Source: Fimbriimonadaceae bacterium
GTDB lineage: Bacteria; Armatimonadota; UBA10988
Direction of reading: 5' to 3'
NCBI GenBank assembly: GCA_020850355.1
Contig: JADZEX010000041.1
Location: forward strand, 62,001 to 126,000
Length of the DNA stretch: 64,000 nucleotides
Shown piece by piece: positions 8,367-17,600 of the stretch. Under the pieces are notes generated by a model that was not told where the DNA came from, ran no database searches, and saw only the letters and a list, made by a program, of their open reading frames with translations. Numbering within the stretch: position 1 is the stretch's first letter; the number at the start of each line of letters is the position of its first letter. The position numbers were made by a program, and so were the translations under genes.

Positions 8367-10390
8367 CCGTGGCCGGCGGTTCCGGCCAGCTCATCGCAAT
8401 GCCGTTGGCGCAGATGCCCTTGACCATCGAGGAGCCCGAGCCGCGGCCGCACCTGGGCCGGGTGCGGCTGCTGCTGGGCGCCACCGTGCTGCTGCTGGTG
8501 GTTCTGGGCGGCCGCTTGTGGCACCTGCAGGTGACTCGGTTCGTGCGCTACGAGCGGCTGGCCAGCGCCAACCGGGTACGGCACGAGCCGATCGATGCGC
8601 CGCGCGGCGGGATCTTCGACCGCCGCGGGACCCTGCTGGCGGGCAGTCGGCTGGCGACCCAAGTCGCGATCCTCGATCTGGCGGATCCCCGCCAACTGCG
8701 CCGCGGCCTGAGCGTCGGGAGTGGCCTCGGCTGGGAGGCCCTGGCGGCATTGCCCCAGCCGCCAGTCGCCGAGCAGTTGCACGAACTGGCCCGCCTGTTG
8801 CCGCTCGAGACCACCGCCGTGGCGGCGGTCACGGCGGCGCTGGCCGATCCGCAGCGCCCGCGGTTTGCGCCGGTGGTTGTCCAAGAAGAGGTCCCGGCGG
8901 CGGCGGTCTGCCGCATCGAGGAGCGCCTCTGGCGGTTGCCGAACGTGGTGCTGACCAAGGTCCCGCGGCGGCAGTACCCCCAGGGCAGCGCCGTCAGCCA
9001 TGTCCTCGGCTACGTCGGCAGCATCTCGCCGAACCAACTGCTCGACCGCCGGCAGCGCATGGACGAGCAGATTCGCGGTCTGAGTCAGCAGATCGAGTTC
9101 GCCCGGCGCACCTTTGCCGACGAACGGCTGCCCGAGGTGCAGGCGCTGATCGACCGCCTCGGGATCCTCCGCCGACTGCGCAACCAGGCCGCCTGCACCG
9201 TCGGCAAGACCGGCCTGGAGGCGCAGTACGAGGACCTGCTGAAGGGCGAGCCGGGCATTCTGACGTGGCAGGTCAACGCGCGCAACGAGCCGCTCAAGCT
9301 GGTCAACGTCAGCGCCGGCCAGGCCGGCTGCCAACTGGTCCTGAACGTCGACCTGGAGCTGCAGCGGCTCGCCCGGTCCCGTTTCGCTGGCCGGCGCGGT
9401 TCGCTGGCGATGCTCGATGTCCGCGACGGCGCCGTCTTGGCGCTGTTCGGCAGCCCGAGCTACGACAACAACCTGTTCATTCCCCGGATCAAGCCGGCCG
9501 ACTGGCAGGCCATCTTGGAGAACCCGGCCCATCCGCTCCAGAACCGCGCCATCCGCAACGCCTTCCCACCGGGCTCGACCTTCAAGATGGTGACCGCCGC
9601 CGCGGGCCTCGCCGACCGGTCGCTGACCGATCACACCTGGGCCTCATGTGGCGGTGGACGCCGCATCGGGCCGAGCTTCAAGCGCTGCTGGAGCACCCAT
9701 GGCGGCGTCGACCTGACCGCCGCCATCGCGGTCTCCTGCGACACCTTCTTCTACGGCGTCGGCCTGGCCTTGGGACCCGAGAAGCTGCTCCGCGGCGCGG
9801 CGCAGTTCGGGGTCGGCGAGGCGACCGGCATCGACCTGCCGAATGAGGCCCACGGCCGGTTGCCGACGCTCGCCTGGCACCGCCGGGTGCATGAGCGCGA
9901 GTGGTACCCCGGCGACACCGCCAACATCTCGATTGGCCAGGGCGATATCGCCTGCACGACGCTGCAGATGGCCGTGATCACCGCCGCGGTGGCCAACGGC
10001 GGCACGCTCTGGCAGCCGCGACTCCTGCGCGAGGTACGCGACCGGCAAGGGCAGTTGCGGCAGGGCTGGAAGGGGACGGCGGGTCGGCGGGTGAACCTGC
10101 GACCGCAGGACTGGCAACGGATCCGTAGCGGGATGCGCGCGGCGGTGACTTCGGGCACCGCTGGGCTGGCGGCGTTGCCGCAGGTGGCGGTAGCAGGCAA
10201 GACCGGCTCGGCCGAGGACCCGCCGCGGCTGCTGCCGCACGCCTGGTTTGTCTGCTTCGCGCCTTATGATGCGCCGGAGGTGGCCGTGGCGGTGATGGTC
10301 GAGAACGCCGGGCACGGCGGTGAGAACAGCGCCCCGATTGCGCGGGCCTTGCTGGAGCAGTACTTCCGCGGGCGGGGGGTGACGCCGTGA
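8351..10390 (+). CDS. mrdA: Penicillin-binding protein 2 (class B transpeptidase)
   Basis: Elongation-type peptidoglycan transpeptidase, anchored in the inner membrane and acting in the periplasm. A membrane anchor (LLLGATVLLLVVLGGRLWHLQ) is near residues 36-58 and is followed by the dimerisation region (ANRVRHEPIDAPRGGIFDRRG). Catalytic motifs counted from GTG 8351 are SxxK S409-K412 in PPGSTFKM, S462-C-D464 and KTG from K617. At 679 residues it is typical of PBP2. The start is uncertain: GTG 8351 overlaps the previous gene by 16 bp and has GGAAGA very close; ATG 8399 and ATG 8417 are alternatives without a clear ribosome site. RodA, MreBCD and similar partners are not in the window. Confidence 0.93.
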   Translation: MSPALAVAGGSGQLIAMPLAQMPLTIEEPEPRPHLGRVRLLLGATVLLLVVLGGRLWHLQVTRFVRYERLASANRVRHEPIDAPRGGIFDRRGTLLAGSRLATQVAILDLADPRQLRRGLSVGSGLGWEALAALPQPPVAEQLHELARLLPLETTAVAAVTAALADPQRPRFAPVVVQEEVPAAAVCRIEERLWRLPNVVLTKVPRRQYPQGSAVSHVLGYVGSISPNQLLDRRQRMDEQIRGLSQQIEFARRTFADERLPEVQALIDRLGILRRLRNQAACTVGKTGLEAQYEDLLKGEPGILTWQVNARNEPLKLVNVSAGQAGCQLVLNVDLELQRLARSRFAGRRGSLAMLDVRDGAVLALFGSPSYDNNLFIPRIKPADWQAILENPAHPLQNRAIRNAFPPGSTFKMVTAAAGLADRSLTDHTWASCGGGRRIGPSFKRCWSTHGGVDLTAAIAVSCDTFFYGVGLALGPEKLLRGAAQFGVGEATGIDLPNEAHGRLPTLAWHRRVHEREWYPGDTANISIGQGDIACTTLQMAVITAAVANGGTLWQPRLLREVRDRQGQLRQGWKGTAGRRVNLRPQDWQRIRSGMRAAVTSGTAGLAALPQVAVAGKTGSAEDPPRLLPHAWFVCFAPYDAPEVAVAVMVENAGHGGENSAPIARALLEQYFRGRGVTP

Positions 10391-11481
10391 ATCCCATCGC
10401 CAAGCGCTTCGCGCGGGCCCAGCGGGACTCCTGGGCCGGCCGTCACGAGGCCGCCCTGGCCGGGTTCGCGGCCGTCCGGCAGGCCGATCCGGACTGGCCG
10501 CACCTGGCGCTGCAGGAGGCCCTGGCGCTCGGGCGGGTCGACCGGTTCGACGAGGCGCTGGCCCTCTTGCCGGTCGCGGCGACCAGCCCGACCTGCCTCT
10601 TCCGCGGCTTTCTGCTGAGCCGCGCCGGCCACGCCGCCGAGGCGCTGGACGATCTGCTGGAGCTGGCCGCCGCCGAACCGCACAATCGGGTCGCTGCCAC
10701 CGCCGCCAGCTACGCCCTGTTGCGCTGCGACCAGGCCGCCGCGGCGCTGGCCCTGCTGCCGCCGCCGGGTGACAACTTCGAGCTGCTGAGCTGGGTCTGG
10801 CTGGAGCTGGAGCGCGTCGAGCAGGCGGCCGCGGCGCGACCCGCCGCAGCGTTGCCCGCGACAGCCCTGCCGCAGCAGGTCTCGCGTCGCACGGCCGCCC
10901 GCTGGCTGCGCGCCGGGTCCGCCGCGGCGATGGAGCATACCAACTGCGTGCTGCGGCAGCAGGGGCTGGCCATCCGCTGGCTGCGGCCGCTGCTGCTGCC
11001 GCTCGAACGACACTGGCCCAGCGATCCGTTGACCGCCTTCCTGGCGGTCGCTCGGAGCGGGCACCGCTTCGCCGATCTGCCGTTCCAGCTCGGCGCGCAG
11101 TTGGTCGAGAGCGGCCACCCGGCGGCGGCGCTGCCCTACCTCGACCAGGCGATCAGCACGATGGCCGACTCCCCGGAGCTGTACCTGCCGTTGATGTTCC
11201 GCGCGGCGGCGCGGGTCGAACTGCGGCAGTACGCCACCGCCGAGGCCGACCTGGCGGAGGTCGCCCGACTGGACGCCGCCGACGGCGACGATCCGGTGGC
11301 GGCCAGCAGCGGCGAGACCCACGAGTTCGCGCTGCCGCACTGGTTCCACCTGCGCGGCCGGATCCGGCTGCACCAGGGCGACGACGACGCCGCCCGGGCC
11401 GATTTCGAGCAGGCCCTGCTCGGCGATCCGACGGTCTTCGACCAGCGTCTGCGTACTTGGCAGCCGACATCGCAGGTGTGA
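10387..11481 (+). CDS. TPR-repeat protein
   Basis: Cytoplasmic-looking protein of 364 residues built mainly of alternating helices with Ala/Leu-rich tetratricopeptide repeats. Examples are AGRHEAALAGFAAVRQADPD near 17-36 and the pair HPAAALPYLDQAIS and YATAEADLAEVARLD in the second half. No signal peptide or catalytic motif was found. GTG at 10387 overlaps the PBP2 stop (GTGA), and a G-rich ribosome site lies 7 bases upstream, so it is translationally coupled to mrdA. TPR proteins usually mediate protein contacts. A role in organising the wall-synthesis machinery is inferred only from position. Confidence 0.8.
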   Translation: MNPIAKRFARAQRDSWAGRHEAALAGFAAVRQADPDWPHLALQEALALGRVDRFDEALALLPVAATSPTCLFRGFLLSRAGHAAEALDDLLELAAAEPHNRVAATAASYALLRCDQAAAALALLPPPGDNFELLSWVWLELERVEQAAAARPAAALPATALPQQVSRRTAARWLRAGSAAAMEHTNCVLRQQGLAIRWLRPLLLPLERHWPSDPLTAFLAVARSGHRFADLPFQLGAQLVESGHPAAALPYLDQAISTMADSPELYLPLMFRAAARVELRQYATAEADLAEVARLDAADGDDPVAASSGETHEFALPHWFHLRGRIRLHQGDDDAARADFEQALLGDPTVFDQRLRTWQPTSQV

Positions 11482-11528
11482 CAGTTACGGGAGTGGGGTA
11501 CAGCAGCGCTGCAGCGGGAGGTGGCGCC

Positions 11529-13538
11529 GTGAGGATCTGGGGTATCGCCGCGCTGGTGCTGGCCACGCTGGCGGCTGCCGGGGCCCCGCCCGACATCCGG
11601 GTCCGCGCCGGCTTCGCGGGACAGCACTTCGACGGCCGGGCGCTCCCGGTGGCCGTCGAGATTCAGGCCCTCGACACCGCGGTCGCCGGCAACCTGCAGA
11701 TCCCGGTCGGCGACGACCCCGAGCTCCGACCCGATGCGCTCTACACCACCCCGGTTGAGGTGCCCGCCGGCGGGCTGAAGACCTGGCGCCTGGTGGTCAC
11801 CCACGAGATCAGCGGCGCGGACCTGCTGGTGGAGGTGGTCGACCGCAACCGCTCACGCTACCGCAAGACGGTCACGTTGCGCGGCTGGTCTGGCGACACC
11901 AGGCTGGTGGTGACCGTCAACAACAGCGGCGGTGGCTTGCGTTTTCTGAAGCGCGACGAACCGCCGACCAGCCAGCCGGCTCCGGGCGTCAAACCGCCGC
12001 CGCCGGGTGTGGCGGTGGCCAACCTGACCGCTGCCGAGCTCCCCAGCAGTGCCGCCGGCCTGGAAGCTGTGACGCTGCTTGTGCTCAACGACGAGAGCTT
12101 CACGGCGGTCGACGACTCGGTCCGCGCCGCCGTCGAGGCGTATGTCCGGGGCGGCGGTCACCTCGTGCTGGTCGGCGGGCCGGCGGCCGCCGGGCTCTGG
12201 CAGGACAGCCTGATCCGCCGACTCTCGCCAGTCGCGGTGAGCGGCCTGCGGGCGTTCAGCGGCGACGAGGCCGGCCAACTGGCGCGGTCCGTCGGGCAGT
12301 GGCGGCGCCCGGCCGGGAGCTACGCCGGCGCCGCCGGCCGGCTGGTGCGGGGTGAAGTGCTCTGCGGCACCGCGGCCGCCCCGCTGCTGGCGACCTGTCA
12401 GGTCGACCGTGGCCGGGTGATCTTTCTGGCTTTGCCCTACGACCAGGCCCCGCTCCGCGACTGGCCGGGCCTGGAGCAACTCTGGCGGCAGTGGCTGGCG
12501 CCGATCCCTGTGACGGTGCTGTCGCGAGCCGAGTGCTGGCGGCCGTTCTACGGGCTGGCGGCGCGGTTCAGTGGGGTTGAGCTGCCCGCGGTGTCGACCG
12601 TCGCGGCCTTCCTGGTGGCCTACCTGGTGGTCCTGGTGCCGCTGCAGTTCGGCCTGCTGGCGCGCTACCGGCGGCGCGAGTTGGCCTGGGTCTGCACCCC
12701 GCTGATCGTGCTGGTGTTCAGCGTCGGGGCCTACCTGCTGGGCGGCGCCCTGCGCGGGCAGCGCCTGCACACCCAGGCCAGCGGCCTGCTGCTGGCGCAC
12801 CGCAACAGCCGCACGGCGCAGTTGCTCGGGCTGCAGGCGATCTACTCGCCGGACCGCCGCCGCTACGACCTGCGGCCGCCCGTGGGCACCCAGCGGCTGG
12901 CGCTGCTGGCGACCAGCCAGGGCGGCGGAGTCTACGACGGGTCAGCAGTCAGCCTGGCCAAGGGTGAACGCTACGTCGTCGAAACCACGCCGCGGGGGGT
13001 CTGGCTGCCGCAACTGCCGGTGCAGATGTGGTCGGCGCGGACCGTCGGCTTCGATAGCCCAATCTCGTTGCCCAGCGCCCCGCAACTGCAGGTGCGGCGA
13101 CGCGGGGCAACCGCCGCCGTGCTGACCGCCCGCCAGCCCTGGCCAGAGCCGCTGCTGGCCAGCGCCCTGGTCTATGGCGACGCGGTGCATCGGCTTGGCA
13201 CGTTGCCGCCCCAACAGGCGCGGAAGTGGCCGCTGCGTCTGCCGCCCGCGGCGCGGCGAGCCGGGCCCAACGAGCTTTGCGAGAGCCTCCGCACGGCCCT
13301 CGCCGGCGCGGCCGTCAGCAACTTCGCACAGGACTCGCTGGCCCAGGCCCTCAGCAGCCTGCTGCGGGTCAACGGACAGGCCGGCACCACCCCCACCGGA
13401 CTGGATATCCGGGCCGCGGCGCTGTGGGGCTGGCTGGAGCAGCCGGGCAGTCCGTTCGAGCTGGGTGACGGCGTGCGCCCCGCCAAAGCCGCGCAGTTGT
13501 ACCTCGTCCGCATCGCCCTTGACGGGCCGGCGCCATGA
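11529..13538 (+). CDS. Large membrane-anchored exported protein linked to an ABC transporter
   Basis: Predicted envelope protein of 669 residues. A signal peptide or N-terminal anchor is at 1-20 (IWGIAALVLATLAAAG). A beta-rich domain follows (about 20-150), then a Rossmann/GATase-like segment (VEAYVRGGGHLVLVGGPAA near 205-223). Two close transmembrane helices are at about 355-378 and 384-407, with a further extracytoplasmic beta region after them. GTG at 11529 was chosen because GGGAGG lies 7 bases upstream and the signal peptide starts there. It overlaps the ABC-2 permease by ATGA and probably works with it. The layout recalls GldG-like or auxiliary ABC components, but I cannot name a family with confidence. 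Confidence 0.8.
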   Translation: MRIWGIAALVLATLAAAGAPPDIRVRAGFAGQHFDGRALPVAVEIQALDTAVAGNLQIPVGDDPELRPDALYTTPVEVPAGGLKTWRLVVTHEISGADLLVEVVDRNRSRYRKTVTLRGWSGDTRLVVTVNNSGGGLRFLKRDEPPTSQPAPGVKPPPPGVAVANLTAAELPSSAAGLEAVTLLVLNDESFTAVDDSVRAAVEAYVRGGGHLVLVGGPAAAGLWQDSLIRRLSPVAVSGLRAFSGDEAGQLARSVGQWRRPAGSYAGAAGRLVRGEVLCGTAAAPLLATCQVDRGRVIFLALPYDQAPLRDWPGLEQLWRQWLAPIPVTVLSRAECWRPFYGLAARFSGVELPAVSTVAAFLVAYLVVLVPLQFGLLARYRRRELAWVCTPLIVLVFSVGAYLLGGALRGQRLHTQASGLLLAHRNSRTAQLLGLQAIYSPDRRRYDLRPPVGTQRLALLATSQGGGVYDGSAVSLAKGERYVVETTPRGVWLPQLPVQMWSARTVGFDSPISLPSAPQLQVRRRGATAAVLTARQPWPEPLLASALVYGDAVHRLGTLPPQQARKWPLRLPPAARRAGPNELCESLRTALAGAAVSNFAQDSLAQALSSLLRVNGQAGTTPTGLDIRAAALWGWLEQPGSPFELGDGVRPAKAAQLYLVRIALDGPAP

Positions 13539-14506
13539 CCGGCAGCCTGCTGCTGCAACTGGAGCTGCGCCAGGCCTGCCGACGGGTTGGCCGCCTGGGT
13601 GGCAGTCCGGCGGCTCGCCTGCTGCTCCTGCTGCCTGGCTTGCTGCTGTTGGCCGGGTGCGTCGTCTGGCTGAGCACCTCCCAAGGCAAGGACTTCGCCG
13701 AGGTCTTGGTGGCCTGCTGCATCTTCGGCGGCGGGCTGCTGTCGTTGCTGACCGCTCCGGGGGTTGGGGCCACGGCCATCTGCGGCGACCGCCAGCGCGG
13801 TTCGTGGGATCTCCTGGTGACCAGCCTGCTGACTCAGCAGGAGCTGATCTGCGGCAAGCTGGCCGGCCGTCTGTTGTGGGCCGGGCTACCGATCCTGTTG
13901 GCCACCGTGGCGCTGGCCGCAGGCTTGCTGGTGGAGCTGCAGCGCGCGGCCCTGCTGCAAGGCCAGCAGGGCGGTGTGCTGGCGATCGCCGGGGCTACCG
14001 CCGCCGGGCTGGTCGGCCTGCCGTGGCTGCTCTGGCGCCTCGCGGGCCGCTGGCCAGGACCCACGGCCGCGGCGGTGGTCGGACTGCTGCTGCTGATCGT
14101 GGGCAACGGCCTGCTGGCCAGCGACCTGCCCCGCGACGTTGTGCGGGTCGTCGCGGCCGCCTATCTGAGCGGCCCGCTGACGGTGCTGCACCTGACCGTG
14201 GTGGGCCTCTGGTGCAGCGTGGCGGCGCGGCGTAGCGGCGCGGCGTTGGGCCTTAGCTATGGCTACATGGTGGCGACGCAGTTCGTGCTGCCGGTCCTCG
14301 AAGCGATGGTCCGCCGCGGTGAACCGCTGCTCGGCGCCGTCTGGAGCGCCCCGGTGGCGCTGATCCTGTATGCCGACCAGCACGACGCTCCAGAGTGCCT
14401 GCTGGCGATGGGCCAGCCGGTGATGATGCTGCTGCTGACGTCCGTGCTCCTGGCTGCCCTGCTCAGCCCGCGCCGGCGGCGCTGGGTCGAGGGTACGCTG
14501 GGGTAG
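13535..14506 (+). CDS. ABC-2 type transporter permease
   Basis: Integral membrane protein of 323 residues with about six hydrophobic helices. The first is LLLLLPGLLLLAGCVVWL near 28-45; later ones lie near 55-72, 105-130, 145-165, 170-195 and at the C-terminus. GDRQRGSWDLLVTSLLTQQELICGK (about 84-108, given here only as a landmark) resembles the conserved cytoplasmic loop of ABC-2 permeases, in which a membrane helix is followed by an E/G-rich coupling segment. ATG at 13535 overlaps the preceding stop. The ATPase gene starts 20 bp after its stop, so the pair form an exporter of unknown substrate. Confidence 0.88.
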   Translation: MTGSLLLQLELRQACRRVGRLGGSPAARLLLLLPGLLLLAGCVVWLSTSQGKDFAEVLVACCIFGGGLLSLLTAPGVGATAICGDRQRGSWDLLVTSLLTQQELICGKLAGRLLWAGLPILLATVALAAGLLVELQRAALLQGQQGGVLAIAGATAAGLVGLPWLLWRLAGRWPGPTAAAVVGLLLLIVGNGLLASDLPRDVVRVVAAAYLSGPLTVLHLTVVGLWCSVAARRSGAALGLSYGYMVATQFVLPVLEAMVRRGEPLLGAVWSAPVALILYADQHDAPECLLAMGQPVMMLLLTSVLLAALLSPRRRRWVEGTLG

Positions 14507-14526
14507 CTCCTGAAAGGAGCCCGACG

Positions 14527-15459
14527 ATGCTGGAACTGCTGAATCTGACCAAGGAGTACCGCAACCTGCGGGCGGTCGACAACCTCAATCTGACGCTACA
14601 GCCGGGGGAGATCTTCGGGTTCATCGGCCCCAACGGCGCCGGCAAGACGACCACCATCAAGATGATCGCCACCCTGCTGCGGCCGACCAGCGGCGAGGCC
14701 CGCGTCAACGGCATCAACGTCGTCGAAGCACCCGAGAAGGTCCGCTCGATCATTGGCTACATGCCCGACTACTTCGGCGTCTACGACGACGTCAAGGTCT
14801 GGGAGTACCTCGACTTCTTCGCGGCCGCCTACAAGATCCCACGCGGCGAGCGGCCGCGGATCATCGATGACGTGCTGGAGCTGACCGACCTCACCGGCAA
14901 GCGCGAGGCCTTCGTCGAGGAGCTCTCGCGAGGCATGAAACAGCGGCTCTGCCTGGCCAAGACGCTGGTTCACGAACCGCTCCTGCTGCTCCTGGACGAG
15001 CCCGCTTCAGGGCTCGATCCGCGGGCTCGGATCGAGATTCGCGAGCTGCTCAAGGAGCTCCGTCGGATGGGCAAGACGATCTTCGTGTCGTCGCACATCC
15101 TCTCCGAGCTGGCCGACTTCTGCACCACCATCGGCATCATCGAAGCCGGCCGCCTGATCGCCGCCGGCTCGGTCGAGCAGATCATCGAGCGCACTGGCAT
15201 CGTGCGGTCCGTCGAGATCCGCGCCACCGCCGGGCTGGAGAAGGTCGAGAGCCTGCTGCGCGATGTACCGCTGGTGCAGGAGGTCGTCTTCGAGCCGGAG
15301 ACCGACAAGTTCCAGGTCTCCTTCAATGGCCAGTTGGACGACGTCGCCGACCTGCTGAAGACGCTGCTCGACAACGGCGTCCGGGTGGTCCAGGCGATCG
15401 AAAGCGCCAGCGACCTCGAGGAGGTCTTTCTGCGCGTCACCAAGGGCCAGGTCGCCTGA
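14527..15459 (+). CDS. ABC transporter ATP-binding protein (ABC-2 exporter class)
   Basis: ATPase subunit of 310 residues driving the adjacent permease at 13535. Walker A GPNGAGKTT is at 34-42, the signature LSRGMKQRL at 133-141 and Walker B LLLLLDEPASGLDP at 152-164, followed by an H-loop segment in SSHILSEL. About 80 C-terminal residues form the accessory domain common in CcmA/NatA-like exporters. ATG at 14527 has AAGGAG 7 bases upstream. The stop codon directly abuts the stop of the convergent beta-propeller gene, sharing the hexamer TGATCA at 15457-15462, so no intrinsic terminator fits between them. Confidence 0.96.
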   Translation: MLELLNLTKEYRNLRAVDNLNLTLQPGEIFGFIGPNGAGKTTTIKMIATLLRPTSGEARVNGINVVEAPEKVRSIIGYMPDYFGVYDDVKVWEYLDFFAAAYKIPRGERPRIIDDVLELTDLTGKREAFVEELSRGMKQRLCLAKTLVHEPLLLLLDEPASGLDPRARIEIRELLKELRRMGKTIFVSSHILSELADFCTTIGIIEAGRLIAAGSVEQIIERTGIVRSVEIRATAGLEKVESLLRDVPLVQEVVFEPETDKFQVSFNGQLDDVADLLKTLLDNGVRVVQAIESASDLEEVFLRVTKGQVA

Positions 15460-16629
15460 TCAGGGCGCCCAGGCCGGGTCCCGCGCGCCGAGGATCCGGC
15501 GGATCACTCTGCGCGCGGCGACGTCGTGCAGCTCGACTGTCCAGTCGGCGTCCTGCACCTCGAAGTTCTCGGTGCGCAGCGCCTTTTCACTGTCGTAGAC
15601 GGTGTTCGCGACAGCCAGGTACTTGCTGTCGGGCGACCAGCATGGGCTGCTGGCGAGGTTCGTCAGCGCTTCGTTCTGCTTGTGCTTCTGGTCGGCCCAG
15701 AGGTACTCGCGGTAGGTCTGGTCGAGCAGGTTGAGCACATAGAGCTGGCAGGGATTGACGATGGCACTGTCGTGGATCGAGGCCAGTGCCAGCATCTGCT
15801 TGCCGTCGGGCGAGACCGTCACCGTGTGCGCCATCCGGCCGTAGAAGGTCCCGACCTTCGACAACGGCAGCAGCTTGCCGGTCGCCACATCGGCCACGAA
15901 GAAGGCCCAGATGCAGTTACCGGCGGCGCCCATCGAGGTCCCGCAGTTGGTGCCGAACAGGACCCGCGTCCCGTCGGGCGTGATGGCGGGCGGGCTGACC
16001 GACCAGTTGCCGGAGTCGCGGTAGAACTCGGGTTCGATCAGCTCAACCAGGTCCTTCACTTTGTCGGGGTACCTGGCCGCTTTGAGCGCTGCGAAGAGCG
16101 CCTCGGGGCGACCGATGCTGAACAGCGTCCGTTCCTCGCCGCTGGCGGTCTGGCGGACCTTGATCTCTTTGGCAGTGGTCAACGCCATCACGCTGCCGTC
16201 GGCGCTGCAACTGCGCACCTGGAACGGCTCCCGGACCACCTTGTTGCCGTCCAACCGCAGCGCGCCGTCGATGCCGTCGGCCAGCACGTAGCCCAGCCGC
16301 CCGCGCGGGACCCAGTTGAGCTCGTAGGTCACCGCCTTGTTGAGGGGCTCGGGCAGGTCCGCTGCCGTCTTGTACGGTGCCGCCGCCAGCCGGCCGGCGA
16401 GGGCTTCACCCGCTGGCTGGCCAGTCGGCGTGACGAAGAAGACCGCGGCGCCATCGGACGGCCGCAGGCTGACCATCTGCGCGCCGTCGCTGCGCGGCAG
16501 CTTCACCGGCGCGCTGCTGCCAAGGGTCTCGACCCACGCGGCGTTGCCCTTGAGGTACGCCAGCCGGCCGGTCGGCGCGGCCGCAACCGCCACCGTCCAG
16601 AACGTCACCAAGCAGCACAGCCTACGCAT
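15460..16629 (-). CDS. Secreted PD40/TolB-like beta-propeller protein
   Basis: Exported protein of 389 residues. The signal peptide is at 1-18 (CLVTFWTVAVAAAPTG). WD40-like PD40 blades are visible as VSPPAITPDGTRVLFGTN, TVSPDGKQMLALAS and SSPCWSPDSKYLAVAN. The fold binds ligands or proteins; no enzyme motif was found. ATG at 16629 has AAGGGAG 8 bases upstream. A 10-bp palindrome, CACTATAGTG at 16646-16655, lies just upstream and contains TATAGT on the minus strand, but it is too close to the ribosome site to be a convincing -10 box. The AraC gene at 16679 lies directly upstream on the same strand. Confidence 0.82.
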   Translation of the reverse strand: MRRLCCLVTFWTVAVAAAPTGRLAYLKGNAAWVETLGSSAPVKLPRSDGAQMVSLRPSDGAAVFFVTPTGQPAGEALAGRLAAAPYKTAADLPEPLNKAVTYELNWVPRGRLGYVLADGIDGALRLDGNKVVREPFQVRSCSADGSVMALTTAKEIKVRQTASGEERTLFSIGRPEALFAALKAARYPDKVKDLVELIEPEFYRDSGNWSVSPPAITPDGTRVLFGTNCGTSMGAAGNCIWAFFVADVATGKLLPLSKVGTFYGRMAHTVTVSPDGKQMLALASIHDSAIVNPCQLYVLNLLDQTYREYLWADQKHKQNEALTNLASSPCWSPDSKYLAVANTVYDSEKALRTENFEVQDADWTVELHDVAARRVIRRILGARDPAWAP

Positions 16630-16678
16630 CGCGGTCGCTCCCTTCCACTATAGTGACGCCGCTGCCGCGGCGGGTGTC

Positions 16679-17503
16679 TCAGACTCGGGCGCCGCGGCGG
16701 TAGGTGGCGGGCGGGACGCCCATCCGTTGCGTGAAGACGCGCGTGAAGTAGTGCCGGTTGGCAAACCCGCAGCCGGCGGCGATGCGCTCCAAGGTCTCGT
16801 CGCCGAAGGCCAGCCGCTGCGCCGCGTTGGCGACCCGCCGCTCCAGCACATACTGCGTCGGCGTCTGGCCGAGACAAGCCCGGAAGCGGCGCACGAAGTG
16901 GTCCTCGCTGAGTGCGCAGAGCTGCGCCAGCAGCGCGTTCGGCAGCCGGTCGCAGAGGTGCTCCTCAATGTACCGCAGCGCCGCCGCCACCGGCCGGGTC
17001 GCCGCGGCAACCTGCCGACAACGCGCCACGCGCGGCGGGTCCAGCCCTTCGAACAAGCTGGCCAAGGCCAGATGCACCAACGCCTTCGCCCGTAGCAGCG
17101 CTGCCGGCTCCCCGCTTGGGCCATCGTCACGCAGCGCCCAGGGCAGCAGGGCCAGCACCTCCGGCGGGGCACCGATCCCCTGCGGCGCGCCAAACACCTC
17201 GCGGACCACGCTGCCGGGCAGGCCGACCAGGTCGAAGTGGACGTAGAAGTGCTCCACCGGCCGCCGGCAGCAGCAGCTGAAAGTGATCCAGGGAGGCACG
17301 AAGTGGACGTCGCCGGCGGTCAGCAGCCAGTCCCCCCCAGCCCACCGCAGCCAGGCCCCGTCCTGCGCATTGAGATACAGCCGCCAGTAGCTCGACCGTA
17401 CTTCCTGCGCGTTCCAGGCCTCCGTGATCGGCCGGCGAGCGACCTCGAACAGCCGCACGTAGAGGTTGTCGCTGAGCCGGTCGATCGGTTCGAGGTAGGC
17501 CAT
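16679..17503 (-). CDS. AraC-family transcriptional regulator
   Basis: Regulator of 274 residues. The N-terminal half is a sugar-sensor-like AraC cupin (HFVPPWITFSCCC, then FYVHFDLVGL). Two helix-turn-helix units lie at about 180-274: LLAQLCALSEDHFVRRFRAC and IAAGCGFANRHYFTRVF, the latter followed by GVPPATYRR. ATG at 17503 was chosen; reading upstream enters the PhyH promoter region. It is divergent from the PhyH dioxygenase with 97 bp between, the classic position for a local activator. It may also control the downstream beta-propeller gene, which lies 49 bp after its stop. The effector is unknown. Confidence 0.92.
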   Translation of the reverse strand: MAYLEPIDRLSDNLYVRLFEVARRPITEAWNAQEVRSSYWRLYLNAQDGAWLRWAGGDWLLTAGDVHFVPPWITFSCCCRRPVEHFYVHFDLVGLPGSVVREVFGAPQGIGAPPEVLALLPWALRDDGPSGEPAALLRAKALVHLALASLFEGLDPPRVARCRQVAAATRPVAAALRYIEEHLCDRLPNALLAQLCALSEDHFVRRFRACLGQTPTQYVLERRVANAAQRLAFGDETLERIAAGCGFANRHYFTRVFTQRMGVPPATYRRGARV

Positions 17504-17600
17504 GCCTGCCCTTCTTGCCGCGATTCGATACAATCCGCGAGGGCTTCGCCATAGCCTTCGGCGGTCCTTGTCAGCATCCTGCGGGAAGTTGGAGACGACC
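17504..17600. promoter_or_regulatory. Divergent control region between araC-type and phyH genes
   Basis: This 97-bp region must hold both promoters. On the plus strand TACAAT at 17529-17534 is a good -10 match but has no clear -35 box at 16-18 bases, as expected for an activator-dependent promoter. GGAG at 17591-17594 is the ribosome site for the PhyH gene. On the minus strand CTGACA and TATGGC are only 15 bases apart, a weak pair. No obvious AraC half-site repeat was found by eye. Confidence 0.35.

Noticed and set aside
16646-16655. CACTATAGTG as a -10 box for the beta-propeller gene
   Set aside because: A start site 7 bases downstream would cut into the ribosome site at 16638-16644 and no -35 box fits.
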